Positions 1 to 8,351 of a DNA stretch of 23,085 nt are shown here, one piece after another (the first letter of the stretch is position 1; the number at the start of each line of letters is the position of its first letter). Location of the stretch: NCBI GenBank assembly GCA_937900065.1, contig CALCDS010000408.1:1-23085 (forward strand), in the 5' to 3' direction. The notes under the pieces are model-generated. The model ran no database searches, was not told the origin of the DNA, and saw nothing but the letters and a program-made list of their open reading frames with translations. This DNA is from an uncultured Clostridiaceae bacterium. GTDB lineage: Bacteria; Bacillota; Clostridia; Clostridiales; Oxobacteraceae. Both the position numbers and the translations under genes were made by a program.

Positions 1-49
1 CAAAAATCAATAGCATGCTTTAATCAATATCATATTTTGCAAGACCGCT

Positions 50-250
50 CTACTTTTTGTACAAAGCTTTTACATCGTCAGGATAGACCATGCCCATATC
101 CCTGGCCCTTCTTTCAACCTCGGCATTTGATATTTGGGGACGAGGCATAGCTATCATCAATAAACCGCATATTATAAAACCGATTCCCAATCCAAGTATG
201 ACTTTCTTATCCAAAAGCGCTGATACTATTTTCTTATTCCAAGCCTTAAT
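50..250 (-). CDS. Small single-pass membrane protein, unknown function, apparent ATT start
   Basis: I do not recognise a named family. Read from an ATT codon at 250 the frame gives 66 residues: a basic N-terminus (IKAWNKK), a hydrophobic segment at about residues 17-35 (rich in I, L, G), then a soluble tail with an ISNAEVERRARDMGMVYPDD motif. I recall similar short anchored proteins with an 'A+xxGMxYP' tail beside clostridial flagellar genes, but cannot verify this. An in-frame stop lies 12 codons before the first ATT, and no ATG, GTG or TTG occurs between that stop and codon 13. The SD GGGGGAGG at 255-262 sits 4 nt before the ATT, and the stretch GGGGAGGTATT is identical to the one before the ATG of fliL. 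TTG at 214 is the fallback start but has no SD. The gene overlaps the end of the preceding gene by 25 bp and is last in the visible operon. Confidence 0.6.
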   Translation of the reverse strand: MKAWNKKIVSALLDKKVILGLGIGFIICGLLMIAMPRPQISNAEVERRARDMGMVYPDDVKALYKK

Positions 251-645
251 AATACCTCCCCCTTCCCCATATCGAGCTTTGATGCAATTTCATCGATCCC
301 CATCCCACTTTTGTGCATGGCTGCAATCTTTTCATTTATATCCAAAGCATCAGCCTCTTTCTCAAAGGCATCAGTCTCATTTTCATCGCGCATGTCTTGA
401 ACTTCCATTATGTCTTCCTCATCGGTCTCCCTATGCATTTCTTCTATTTCCGATGATATTTTTTCTATTTTCATGTCCAATTCATCCAGTCTTTTTATTA
501 TAACGTCTTGGGACAATATATCTTTAAAATCATTATTTTTTAGCGAAGCGTCAAAATGTTTTTCAAATGTATTTTTCTCATGTTTTAAGCCATTTGCTCC
601 GTAAAATACCAGCAGTATGCCGACAATCAGCACTATGTATGCCAT
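226..645 (-). CDS. Membrane-anchored DUF6115-like protein downstream of the sigma-28 gene
   Basis: Protein of 139 residues when started at ATG 645, which has GGAGG 5 nt upstream; the longer frame to 675 has no better site. Visible parts: an N-terminal membrane segment (residues 2-20, YIVLIVGILLVFYGANGL), a long charged and probably coiled-coil region with heptad-like KRLDELDMKIEKISSEIEEM, an acidic linker, and a C-terminal block (about 108-139) with KSGMGIDEIASKLDMGKGEV that resembles a short helix-turn-helix. This layout matches what I know as DUF6115 proteins of clostridial flagellar operons. The position after the sigma-28 gene is that of swrB in Bacillus subtilis, where SwrB (also membrane-anchored) promotes basal body maturation. 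The positional analogy is an inference; sequence homology to SwrB is not shown. Confidence 0.7.
   Translation of the reverse strand: MAYIVLIVGILLVFYGANGLKHEKNTFEKHFDASLKNNDFKDILSQDVIIKRLDELDMKIEKISSEIEEMHRETDEEDIMEVQDMRDENETDAFEKEADALDINEKIAAMHKSGMGIDEIASKLDMGKGEVLLRLGIRK
248..262 (-). promoter_or_regulatory. Ribosome binding site deciding an ATT start
   Basis: GGGGGAGG (255-262), a 4-nt spacer TATT, then ATT (248-250). The SD lies inside the last codons of the upstream gene. Apart from the start codon it matches the fliL initiation region at 9130-9143 (GGGGAGGTATT followed by ATG). This is the main support for translation starting here. Confidence 0.5.
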
Positions 646-675
646 ATGATCCTCCATCAAATTTTTAGATTTCAA

Positions 676-1407
676 TCAATACTTGAGCTTCTTCAAATTT
701 TCCCTAAGCCTTAATATGGCCCGGCTGTGTATCTGGCACACTCTCGATTCGGAAACTTTGAGCACAGAGCCTATCTCCTTGAGGGTGAGCCTTTCAGAAT
801 AATACAGTGACAACACCAGTTTATCCTTGTCATCCAGCATTTCTATAGCTTCCTTGAGTATGCCTTCTGCTTCTTTTTTCTCCAATAGCTTGTCAGGCTT
901 TAAGCTGTTATTGTCCTCTATCGTTGAATACAAAAACAGCTCATCATCATCAGACTGAAAAATCACTTCATCAAGCGATATAATTGACATATAGTTCACA
1001 TAGTTTTCCATCTTCCTCATCTGTTCAACGGTTATGTCAAGTTCTTTCGCTATTTCTTCATCCTTTGGTTCTCTGGCGAGCTTTGCCTTTAAATCATCTC
1101 TTACTTCGTTCAATTTTGAAATTTTGGCCATGGCGGTCCTTGGTATCCAGCTTAACTTCCTGATCTCGTCTATTATTGAACCTTTTATCCTAAGGCTGGC
1201 ATATGTCTCGAATTTTACGCCCTTTGAGGGGTCAAACCTGTCGACAGCATCAATCAGACCGATAATTCCAAAGCTGACCAAATCCTCAGTATCAACCGGT
1301 GAAGATTTGCTGAAAAAAATCCTCCCTGCAATCATCTTTACAAGCGGAAGATACTTTATTATTTTCTCTTCCCTGGTTTCTGATTTCAGCTCATATGAGT
1401 TTAGCAT
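676..1407 (-). CDS. sigD: RNA polymerase sigma-28 factor for late flagellar genes (SigD/FliA)
   Basis: Sigma-70 family factor of 243 residues, the usual length of the FliA/WhiG subfamily. Region 2 is clear: DLVSFGIIGLIDAVDRFDP at about 43-61, followed by GVKFETYASLRIKGSIIDEIR. A region 3 segment (REPKDEEIAKELDI) and a region 4 helix-turn-helix (ERLTLKEIGSVLKVSESRV, near the C-terminus) follow. The start ATG has AAGGGGGA 6 nt upstream. It lies 22 bp after flhG, as in Bacillus and Clostridium operons. The family recognises TAAA-N15-GCCGATAA promoters, and one such promoter stands before flaG in this window, so this protein likely drives that unit. No flgM anti-sigma gene is visible here. Confidence 0.96.
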   Translation of the reverse strand: MLNSYELKSETREEKIIKYLPLVKMIAGRIFFSKSSPVDTEDLVSFGIIGLIDAVDRFDPSKGVKFETYASLRIKGSIIDEIRKLSWIPRTAMAKISKLNEVRDDLKAKLAREPKDEEIAKELDITVEQMRKMENYVNYMSIISLDEVIFQSDDDELFLYSTIEDNNSLKPDKLLEKKEAEGILKEAIEMLDDKDKLVLSLYYSERLTLKEIGSVLKVSESRVCQIHSRAILRLRENLKKLKY

Positions 1408-1429
1408 TCATTTTCCCCCTTAACAGCAT

Positions 1430-2314
1430 TCAGCCTAATTTCCCAAACAGATATGTCAATCTGTTTAAAAAATCCTTTATGCTTCCGGCTTTTTTTTCAG
1501 GTACGGGCATACCGGTAATAGAGGATGCAATGTCATCGATACACTTGCTTGCATAGCATTCAGGATATGACACCTTAAACGGAGTCTGTTCCATTACGGC
1601 TTTTTTAACCTTTGCATCATCGGCCACATATCCAAGATAATTGATATCGCTGTTTAAAAAATTCTTGACTGCTTTCTCAAGTCTCTGATATGTCAAATCA
1701 GCTTCGTAATGATCTTGGGATCTATTTATCACAATATCTATCTTCTTTTTGGGCATGTATTTAAGTGCTACTTTTATAAGGCTGTACGCATCGGTTATCG
1801 ATGTTGGCTCAGGAGTGGTTACTATTATCTCTTCATCCGATACCGCCATGAATCCAAGCACATTTTTGGATATTCCGGCTCCGGTATCTATAATCAATAT
1901 ATCGGTATCCTTAAGCTGTCCGAACTTGTCCGAAAGCCTTCTTCTTTGAGAATCGCTGAGGTTTGACAAGCTTTCGATCCCTGATCCTCCCGGTATTATC
2001 TTTATTCCCGAGGGGCCGTCTATTGTGATGTCTTCAATGCTTCTATTGTTGAATATGACATCATAAAGGTTCTCCCTTGGTACGACTCCTATTATCACAT
2101 CCACATTTGCAAGCCCTAAGTCGGCATCGAGCACCACGACATTGTTTCCCATCTGGCTTAACGAAATAGCAAGGTTTACTGAAAAGTTGGTTTTACCCAC
2201 ACCTCCCTTGCCGCTCGCAACCGATATCACTCTTACCCGTCTTCTATGCCTTGCGGTCTTCCTTCTCTTATATTCCTCAATACTTCTTCTCAAACTTTGA
2301 GCCTGATCAATCAT
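1430..2314 (-). CDS. flhG: FlhG (YlxH/FleN) MinD-like ATPase, flagellar number control
   Basis: ParA/MinD-type P-loop ATPase of 294 residues. The deviant Walker A motif KGGVGKTN is at 36-43, after a basic linker RRKTARHRRR. The N-terminus carries DQAQSLRR (3-10), matching the DQAxxLR element known in Bacillus FlhG to stimulate the FlhF GTPase. Further motifs are VLDADLGLANVD near 60-71 and ILIIDTGAGIS near 135-145. The ATG overlaps the flhF stop as ATGA and has GGGGAGGT upstream. FlhG works with FlhF on the placement and number of flagella, at the membrane and C-ring. Confidence 0.95.
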   Translation of the reverse strand: MIDQAQSLRRSIEEYKRRKTARHRRRVRVISVASGKGGVGKTNFSVNLAISLSQMGNNVVVLDADLGLANVDVIIGVVPRENLYDVIFNNRSIEDITIDGPSGIKIIPGGSGIESLSNLSDSQRRRLSDKFGQLKDTDILIIDTGAGISKNVLGFMAVSDEEIIVTTPEPTSITDAYSLIKVALKYMPKKKIDIVINRSQDHYEADLTYQRLEKAVKNFLNSDINYLGYVADDAKVKKAVMEQTPFKVSYPECYASKCIDDIASSITGMPVPEKKAGSIKDFLNRLTYLFGKLG

Positions 2315-3390
2315 ATTGTGACCTCCCCTAAGATAAGGCCAATCAGCTCCTGCGCATCAGCTTCCTTGATATCATCGGGAACATTCTGTCCCTTTGTTAT
2401 GTAGGATATAGGAGCCTTTGCATTATAAGCCACATTTAATACAGAACCATATGTAGATGTCTCATCCAGCTTCGTCAATATTATGCTGTTATAGTTTATA
2501 GTGCTGAATCCTTCAAGTATATGTAAAAGATCCCGATATTTTGTAGTCATGCTTACTACCAAATATGTAACATCCGGTTTTATCCTATCAAGATAAAGTT
2601 TAAGTTCTGAAAGCTGCATTACATTTTTTGTGCTTCTCCCTGTGGTGTCCACAAATATCGTATCGCAATCTTTAAGATTATCCATGGACCTTTTTATATC
2701 GCTTACGCTGTTTACAACTTCAAGCGGTATTCCGAGTATATCGGCATATATTTTAAGCTGCTCCACAGCCCCTATCCTGTATGTATCTATTGTGATAAGG
2801 CCCACTTTTTCATTCGTGTTCAGCGCATGCATGCCTGCGATCTTTGCAATTGTAGTGGTCTTGCCTACGCCTGTAGGCCCTATGAATGCGTGTACTCTTC
2901 CTTTGTGGATTTGGCAAGCTTTCAATTTTTGCTGCATCTGTTCTATGATTGCCGAATCGGGAAGCCTTGTGCTGCTTTTATATTTATCCTTGCTTCTAGC
3001 CTCATGGGTTATTGCATCTATGACATCTTCGCTTACATCGCTTTCAAGGAGCAGCCGCTTTAAGCTTGACTTTCTTTCCCTTCTTGCAGGTTTAGGCTTT
3101 CCATCAACAAGCTTTTTGAGCATTTCTTTTACTTCGCCTAATTCCTTTTCAACCTCGACTTTTTCATAGGCTTTTTTCGTTTCCAAAACTTTATCCAACA
3201 GCAAGGGTTCTTTCTTGGTCATGTCGTCGACGGCCGCGGTGATCTCGATCCTTCTGGGCAGAAAAACCCCGAACAGACCTTTCTGCTTGACATTCCTCCT
3301 GCTTATGATCACGGCTTCCTTGCCGAGTTCAGTCTTTATCATGCTTAAAGCATCGCTTACGTTATCTGCCACAAATTTTTTAATTATCAT
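2311..3390 (-). CDS. flhF: FlhF, SRP-type GTPase for flagellar placement
   Basis: Protein of 359 residues with the SRP54/FtsY GTPase fold at its C-terminal half. Walker A GPTGVGKTT is at 171-179, IDTYRIGAVEQL at 201-212, the G3 motif VDTTGR at 247-252, and the G4 motif TKLDE at 306-310. Residues 1-60 form the N-terminal region typical of FlhF (MIIKKFVADNVSDAL), followed by a charged linker and an N-domain. It helps recruit the first basal body parts to the assembly site. The start codon lies inside flhA (11-bp overlap), which suggests coupled translation. Confidence 0.96.
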   Translation of the reverse strand: MIIKKFVADNVSDALSMIKTELGKEAVIISRRNVKQKGLFGVFLPRRIEITAAVDDMTKKEPLLLDKVLETKKAYEKVEVEKELGEVKEMLKKLVDGKPKPARRERKSSLKRLLLESDVSEDVIDAITHEARSKDKYKSSTRLPDSAIIEQMQQKLKACQIHKGRVHAFIGPTGVGKTTTIAKIAGMHALNTNEKVGLITIDTYRIGAVEQLKIYADILGIPLEVVNSVSDIKRSMDNLKDCDTIFVDTTGRSTKNVMQLSELKLYLDRIKPDVTYLVVSMTTKYRDLLHILEGFSTINYNSIILTKLDETSTYGSVLNVAYNAKAPISYITKGQNVPDDIKEADAQELIGLILGEVTI

Positions 3391-5452
3391 CCAGACTCAC
3401 CACTCCCACTGAATTGATAGCGACGTTTCTAGGCACCTCATTCATGGATATGACCGGTATTTCAGGGTACACCATCTCCAGCATCCTCCTGAAAGCAGAC
3501 CTTATTCTAGGAGAACAAAGTATCACAGGCGTATTGTTATAAAATAAATTGCTTTCTTCAATGCGCTTTATGCTGTCGAATATCTTTGCAGTGTTTTCAG
3601 GACTCAAAGAAGGAAACGACCCCTGGAACGATTTATGTATATTGTCGCTTATAAGCTGCTCAAGCTTTGGGTGCAGTGTTATCACATTGATTGTATTTTT
3701 ATCGTCTATATAAGGCTTGCAAATGACTCTGCCCATTGAAGCCCTGACATATTCGGTCAGAAGCTCTATATCCTTGGTATTCCTGGCATTATCGGCCAAG
3801 CTTTCAAGTATCGTGAGAAGATCCCTGATAGGCACCCTCTCCCTCAATAGATTTTGAAGTACCTTTTGTACATCTCCAATCGTAAGCAAATCAGGTATAA
3901 GCTCTTCAACAACCGCACTATAATTTTCCTTTACAGTATCGAGGAGCATCTTTACCTCCTGCCTGCCCAAAAGCTCATAGCTGTGCTGTTTTATAACTTC
4001 CGTAAGATGTGTAATAAGCACTGTCACAGGATCTACTACCGTATATCCCTTCATCTCCGCCTTGTCTTTTTTATCGGGCGTTATCCAGACCGCCTTCAGC
4101 CCGAATGTCGGTTCAACAGTGTTTATCCCTTCAATATCGACCGAACCGCCGCTTGGATCCATGGCAAGATAATGATCGCTAAGTATCTCTCCCCTGGCGA
4201 TATCTACACCCTTTATCTTGATCACATACTCATTTGTGCCAAGCTGGAGGTTGTCCCTTATTCTTATAGGCTGGACCAGTATGCCGAGCTCTACGGCGCA
4301 CTGCCTTCTTACAGCCGCGATCCTCTCCAGCAAATCGCCTCCGGCTTTGGTATCGGTCAGAGGTATCAAGCCGTAGCCTATGCTTATTTCAAGCATATCC
4401 ACTTTAAACAGGTTCATTATATTTTCAGGCTCTTTCTTTACGGACTGAGCCTTTGAAGCCCCCTGCCTTTGCTTTGCAAATTTATCTTTCTTATCTTCCT
4501 TGGAAAGGCTATATGCAAAATAACCTGTAGATGCACCGAAAATCAGGAAAGGCACTCTCGGGAAACCGGGCATCAATGCAAGAAGAAAGATTATTGCCGA
4601 TGCAATACCTATTACCTTCGGGAATGCCGTAACCTGGCTGGCAAGCTCTTTTCCAAAGCTCAAATTGCTCGCTGAACGGGTAACGAGTATTCCTGAAGCC
4701 GTTGATATCAAAAGTGCCGGAATCTGGTTGACAAGCCCATTTCCTATTGTAAGGAGAGCATACTTTTGGAGAGCGGACATTGCATCCTCGCCCGACATCA
4801 TACCTACAAGCACGCCTCCTATGATGTTTATGACAACAATTATTATGCTTGCTATGGCATCGCCCTTTACAAATTTGCTGGCACCATCCATTGAACCATA
4901 AAAATCAGCTTCACGCTGGAGGTTCTGCCTCTTTACCACGGCTTCTTTTTCAGTGATTATGCCGGCATTCATATCAGCGTCTATGCTCATCTGTTTCCCC
5001 GGCATTGCATCAAGCGTGAACCTTGCCGCCACTTCTGCAACCCTTTGGGAGCCATTGGTTATGACAATAAACTGAATGACAAATATGATTATGAACATAA
5101 TAGCACCGACTATATAATTTCCCTGTATGACGAAACTTCCAAAAGCACTGATTACCTTACCGGCCTCTCCCCTTGTAAGTATTATCCTTGTCGCGGATAC
5201 GTTGAGTCCCAGCCTTAAAAGCGTAGTGACCAAAAGCAGCGTTGGAAAGACTGAAAGCTGAAGTGCGTCCGTCATAAACAATGTCAGCAAGAGCACTATA
5301 AGCGAAAAAGTCAGATTAAAAAGTATCAAAATATCGAGAAAATTAGGCGAAACAGGCACTATGAACATCAATATGATTCCTACTACGCCTAGCGCTACTA
5401 TGCTGTCCGTATTAAAAAATAATTTTTTTATAAGTCTGGGTCTCTTCTCCAA
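3380..5452 (-). CDS. flhA: FlhA, export gate protein of the flagellar type III secretion system
   Basis: FHIPEP-family protein of about 690 residues, the full family length. The N-terminal half has about eight hydrophobic segments. The conserved cytoplasmic FHIPEP loop includes RFTLDAMPGKQMSIDAD at about 144-160. The C-terminal half (from about 340) is the soluble domain that forms the nonameric docking ring for substrates and chaperones. Start: TTG 5461 directly abuts AGAGG and is too close for use; TTG 5452 lies 9 nt after AGAGG and gives MEKRPRLIKK, so it is preferred, though neither is certain. The gene follows fliR-flhB with almost no gap. Confidence 0.95.
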   Translation of the reverse strand: MEKRPRLIKKLFFNTDSIVALGVVGIILMFIVPVSPNFLDILILFNLTFSLIVLLLTLFMTDALQLSVFPTLLLVTTLLRLGLNVSATRIILTRGEAGKVISAFGSFVIQGNYIVGAIMFIIIFVIQFIVITNGSQRVAEVAARFTLDAMPGKQMSIDADMNAGIITEKEAVVKRQNLQREADFYGSMDGASKFVKGDAIASIIIVVINIIGGVLVGMMSGEDAMSALQKYALLTIGNGLVNQIPALLISTASGILVTRSASNLSFGKELASQVTAFPKVIGIASAIIFLLALMPGFPRVPFLIFGASTGYFAYSLSKEDKKDKFAKQRQGASKAQSVKKEPENIMNLFKVDMLEISIGYGLIPLTDTKAGGDLLERIAAVRRQCAVELGILVQPIRIRDNLQLGTNEYVIKIKGVDIARGEILSDHYLAMDPSGGSVDIEGINTVEPTFGLKAVWITPDKKDKAEMKGYTVVDPVTVLITHLTEVIKQHSYELLGRQEVKMLLDTVKENYSAVVEELIPDLLTIGDVQKVLQNLLRERVPIRDLLTILESLADNARNTKDIELLTEYVRASMGRVICKPYIDDKNTINVITLHPKLEQLISDNIHKSFQGSFPSLSPENTAKIFDSIKRIEESNLFYNNTPVILCSPRIRSAFRRMLEMVYPEIPVISMNEVPRNVAINSVGVVSLDDN

Positions 5453-5457
5453 TATCT

Positions 5458-7293
5458 TCAACCTCTACTTTTCTTATTCAAGCTATAAACTACTGCAAGT
5501 ATCTCGGCCACAGCCTGATATAATTCAACAGGTATGGCTTCATTTATATCAACTTTCTGATACAGCATCCTTGCCACAGGTTTGTTTTCAATGATTGGGA
5601 CATTTGACTCCTTGGCAATTTGCTTTATCCTATTTGCAACATTATCAGCACCCTTTGCAACGCAAATCGGTGCACTGTCCTGTCCTCTTTCATACTTAAG
5701 TGCTACTGCAAGGTGGGTCGGGTTTGTTATAACCACGGTAGCCTTAGGCACTTCCTGCATCATCCTTCTGGCTGCAACTTGCCTCTGCTTCTGGCGTATT
5801 GCCGATTTTATCTGCGGGTCCCCTTCCATTTGCTTGTACTCTTCTTTTACTTCCTGCTTGGTCATCATCAATTCTTTGTTATAGGCTCTTCTCTGGTATA
5901 TCAGGTCTGCTATGCCTATCACGGCAACGACTATCGATACCTTCAAAAGCTCGTTTTTGATCAGGTCGCCCCATACTGCCGCCAAAGAGGGTATGCTCAT
6001 ATCGGAAACCTGAAGTATCCTGTATATCTGTGTCTTTATAAAGCTGTATGCAACATAACCCACTATCAATATATTGGCTATCGATTTTAAAAGTTCGATT
6101 GCCGTCCTGCCTGAAAACATCCTCTTAAAGCCTTGAATAGGATTTATTCTGCTAAGTTTGGCTTTAAAAGGCTCGGTGGTATGTATGAAACCGGTTTGCA
6201 CCACATTGGCTGCGATTCCTAAAACCATGACCCCGACCATAAACGGAAGAGTTATCTTCAAAAATTCAAGCACTATATATAAAAACAAATTTGCGATGTT
6301 TCCCTGGCTGGCAGCAAAGCCTTCTATGCTGTTGAAGCTTTTTATAAGAAGCTTTTCTAAATTATCCAGCAGATATTTTCCAAAGGATGTCATCATTATC
6401 GTTATGCCGATCAATGTAACTGCGGATACAAACTCCCTGCTCTTTGGGACCTGCCCTTTTTTTCTGGCTTCTTCCTTTTTTCTAAATGTCGGCTCCTCGG
6501 TCCTATCTTCCGAAGCAAAAAGTATGACCAGAGGAAAAAGCCTCAAAAAATTGTTTATATCCTGAGGAATACCTTCCATCGCTTTTATATAAATATGTAA
6601 AAGCCCTGGAAGAATCAGCGAAAATACAGCAAGGCCGACCGTCAACTTTAAAGGGAGGCTCAGCATCAATATGTTCAGCTGAGGCACCGTCCTTGAAATA
6701 AGGCCAAGCGTGAAGTCTGTTATGAAAATGACTATCATTACAGGAGCTGCAAGCTTGACTGAAAGCACCAGCATATTTCCAAAAACCTGGAGCACATACG
6801 TGCTGACCGACTCGGGAATATTTAGCCCAAAAATTGGAACTATATCAAAACTTCTTATCAAGGATTCAATTAGCACATGATGCCCGTTTATAAGGAAAAA
6901 CACCAACAACCCTATAAGGTTTGTCAGATTTCCAAGTATGGTCACATTGGAATTTGAAGTCGCATCATACAAGCTTGCCATTGAAAAACCTACCTGCAGA
7001 TCCATAAACTGGCCCGACATCTTTATTGCCTGGAATACAAGCGTAGTCATAAAGCCGAGTGCCAGCCCGAACATACACTCTCCGGCAGCATCAAATACAA
7101 GCTCCCATATTGATGACGGAAGAGCAGCCGGATTATAGACCACAAAGCCCGATATCATGAGCGAAAGCACCAGTCCAAGCGATATCTTGACTATGTTGGT
7201 CAATCCTTTTACCATGAATAAAGGCGATACTCCCAGAAAACTTATTATCCTTACAAATACGAGGCAAAAAATAATCACGTCATTGTACTGCAT
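5458..7293 (-). CDS. fliR-flhB: FliR-FlhB fusion, export gate and substrate-specificity switch
   Basis: One uninterrupted 611-residue frame joins two proteins that are usually separate. Residues 1 to about 258 are FliR: six hydrophobic segments beginning MQYNDVIIFCLVFVRI and ending near FLRLFPLVILF. From about 262 it reads EDRTEEPTFRKKEEARKKGQ, the hallmark N-terminus of FlhB, followed by four membrane segments and the cytoplasmic domain. The autocleavage motif NPTH is intact at 524-527. The domain following it is complete. The start ATG 7293 follows GGTGGGGAAT, the same spacing as fliQ just upstream; GTG 7302 is possible. The fusion fits the 1:1 FliR:FlhB gate stoichiometry and is known in other clostridia. 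Confidence 0.95.
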   Translation of the reverse strand: MQYNDVIIFCLVFVRIISFLGVSPLFMVKGLTNIVKISLGLVLSLMISGFVVYNPAALPSSIWELVFDAAGECMFGLALGFMTTLVFQAIKMSGQFMDLQVGFSMASLYDATSNSNVTILGNLTNLIGLLVFFLINGHHVLIESLIRSFDIVPIFGLNIPESVSTYVLQVFGNMLVLSVKLAAPVMIVIFITDFTLGLISRTVPQLNILMLSLPLKLTVGLAVFSLILPGLLHIYIKAMEGIPQDINNFLRLFPLVILFASEDRTEEPTFRKKEEARKKGQVPKSREFVSAVTLIGITIMMTSFGKYLLDNLEKLLIKSFNSIEGFAASQGNIANLFLYIVLEFLKITLPFMVGVMVLGIAANVVQTGFIHTTEPFKAKLSRINPIQGFKRMFSGRTAIELLKSIANILIVGYVAYSFIKTQIYRILQVSDMSIPSLAAVWGDLIKNELLKVSIVVAVIGIADLIYQRRAYNKELMMTKQEVKEEYKQMEGDPQIKSAIRQKQRQVAARRMMQEVPKATVVITNPTHLAVALKYERGQDSAPICVAKGADNVANRIKQIAKESNVPIIENKPVARMLYQKVDINEAIPVELYQAVAEILAVVYSLNKKSRG

Positions 7294-7305
7294 ATTCCCC
7301 ACCAA

Positions 7306-7575
7306 TTACCTTATCAGATTGGGTATCATGTTGAACATTCTTTCTGCAAATCCGACAAATATATGGAGCATCCAAGGGCCAAATATGATTATAGAGGCAA
7401 AGACCGCAATTATCTTTGGTACAAAAGTCAATGTCTGCTCCTGTATCTGCGTGCTTGCCTGGAAAATGCTTATTATAAGGCCCACTGCCATTGAGATCAA
7501 AAGTACGGGTGCTGCAGCCAATATCACGCTTGTTATGCCGTCTTTTATAACATCGATTACTAAATTTTCCGTCAT
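7306..7575 (-). CDS. fliQ: FliQ, export gate membrane protein
   Basis: Small protein of 89 residues with two hydrophobic hairpin segments (about 14-36 and 48-70). It contains the family pattern LISMAVGLIISIFQASTQIQEQTLTFVPKI. Length and position between fliP and fliR are standard. The start ATG follows GGGGTGGGAAT. FliQ packs around the FliP-FliR core of the export gate. The next gene starts 12 nt after its stop. Confidence 0.97.
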   Translation of the reverse strand: MTENLVIDVIKDGITSVILAAAPVLLISMAVGLIISIFQASTQIQEQTLTFVPKIIAVFASIIIFGPWMLHIFVGFAERMFNMIPNLIR

Positions 7576-7586
7576 ATTCCCACCCC

Positions 7587-8351
7587 TTATACAAAGCTTT
7601 CAATCAGTGATTTAACCAAAAGATGCCATCCATCCACCATTACAAACAGCAAAAGCTTGAATGGAAGTGAAATGACTACCGGAGGCAGCATAAACATGCC
7701 CATGGACATCAATATGCTTGCAACGACCATATCTATTACTATGAACGGTATGTATATCAAGAATCCCATTTCAAATGCCGTTTTAAGCTCGCTTATCACA
7801 AAAGCAGGTATAAGCACGCTGAACGGAGTATCTTCCGGAGTTTGTATTTCTCCGGTCTTTGAAGCCTTTACAAAGAGCGCAAGGTCTTTTTGATAGGTCT
7901 GCTTCAGCATGAATTGCTTTATAGGTTTCGAGCCTATTTCTATAGCTTCCTCCTGCGTGATTTTTTCATTCAGGTACGGCTGGATAGCTTGAGTGTTTAC
8001 CTGATTATATACAGGCCTCATGATAAAGAAAGTCAAAAACAATGCAAGCCCTATAAGCACCTGGTTTGGGGGAGTCTGCTGTGTGGAAAGAGCATTCCTT
8101 ACAAACGACAGCACCACTATTATCCTGGTAAATGAAGTCATGAGCACGAGTATGGAAGGTACGAGTGCCAGGACCGTTATCACGATCAAAAGCTTGATGC
8201 TGTCCACATACTCCTTCGGACTCTGTGCACCGTCTATGCTTAGGTTTACCTTAGGTACGGGCGGCACGGAGACAGGAGCCGCATATGCTTTATATGTTAA
8301 ACTGACGAATACTGCAAATAATATTATGAATAATGCTGCTTTCCTCTTCAT
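7587..8351 (-). CDS. fliP: FliP, core export gate membrane protein
   Basis: Protein of 254 residues. The N-terminus looks like a cleavable signal peptide (MKRKAALFIILFAVFVSLTY then AYA-AP), as usual for FliP. The family signature MTSFTRIIVVLSFVRNAL lies at 71-88, followed by TPPNQVLIGLALFLTFF. A periplasmic loop contains PYLNEKITQEEA, and two more membrane segments follow. The ATG overlaps the fliO stop by 4 bp (ATGA) and has AAAGGA upstream. FliP forms the pentameric core of the secretion pore. Confidence 0.97.
   Translation of the reverse strand: MKRKAALFIILFAVFVSLTYKAYAAPVSVPPVPKVNLSIDGAQSPKEYVDSIKLLIVITVLALVPSILVLMTSFTRIIVVLSFVRNALSTQQTPPNQVLIGLALFLTFFIMRPVYNQVNTQAIQPYLNEKITQEEAIEIGSKPIKQFMLKQTYQKDLALFVKASKTGEIQTPEDTPFSVLIPAFVISELKTAFEMGFLIYIPFIVIDMVVASILMSMGMFMLPPVVISLPFKLLLFVMVDGWHLLVKSLIESFV

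Noticed and set aside
1..49. Possible start of a further flagellar gene at the left edge
   Set aside because: Only 49 bp remain after the last stop codon and no SD with a start codon can be recognised.
2630..3169. Long plus-strand open frame (179 codons), and others such as 3854-4456, 13906-14418 and 15854-16348
   Set aside because: All lie antisense to clear flagellar genes, have low-complexity or Cys/Ser/Leu-rich products and no good SD; they are shadows of the coding strand.
7280..7603. Second minus-strand frame of 107 codons overlapping fliQ
   Set aside because: It covers fliQ in another frame and the product has no family features, whereas fliQ is unmistakable.
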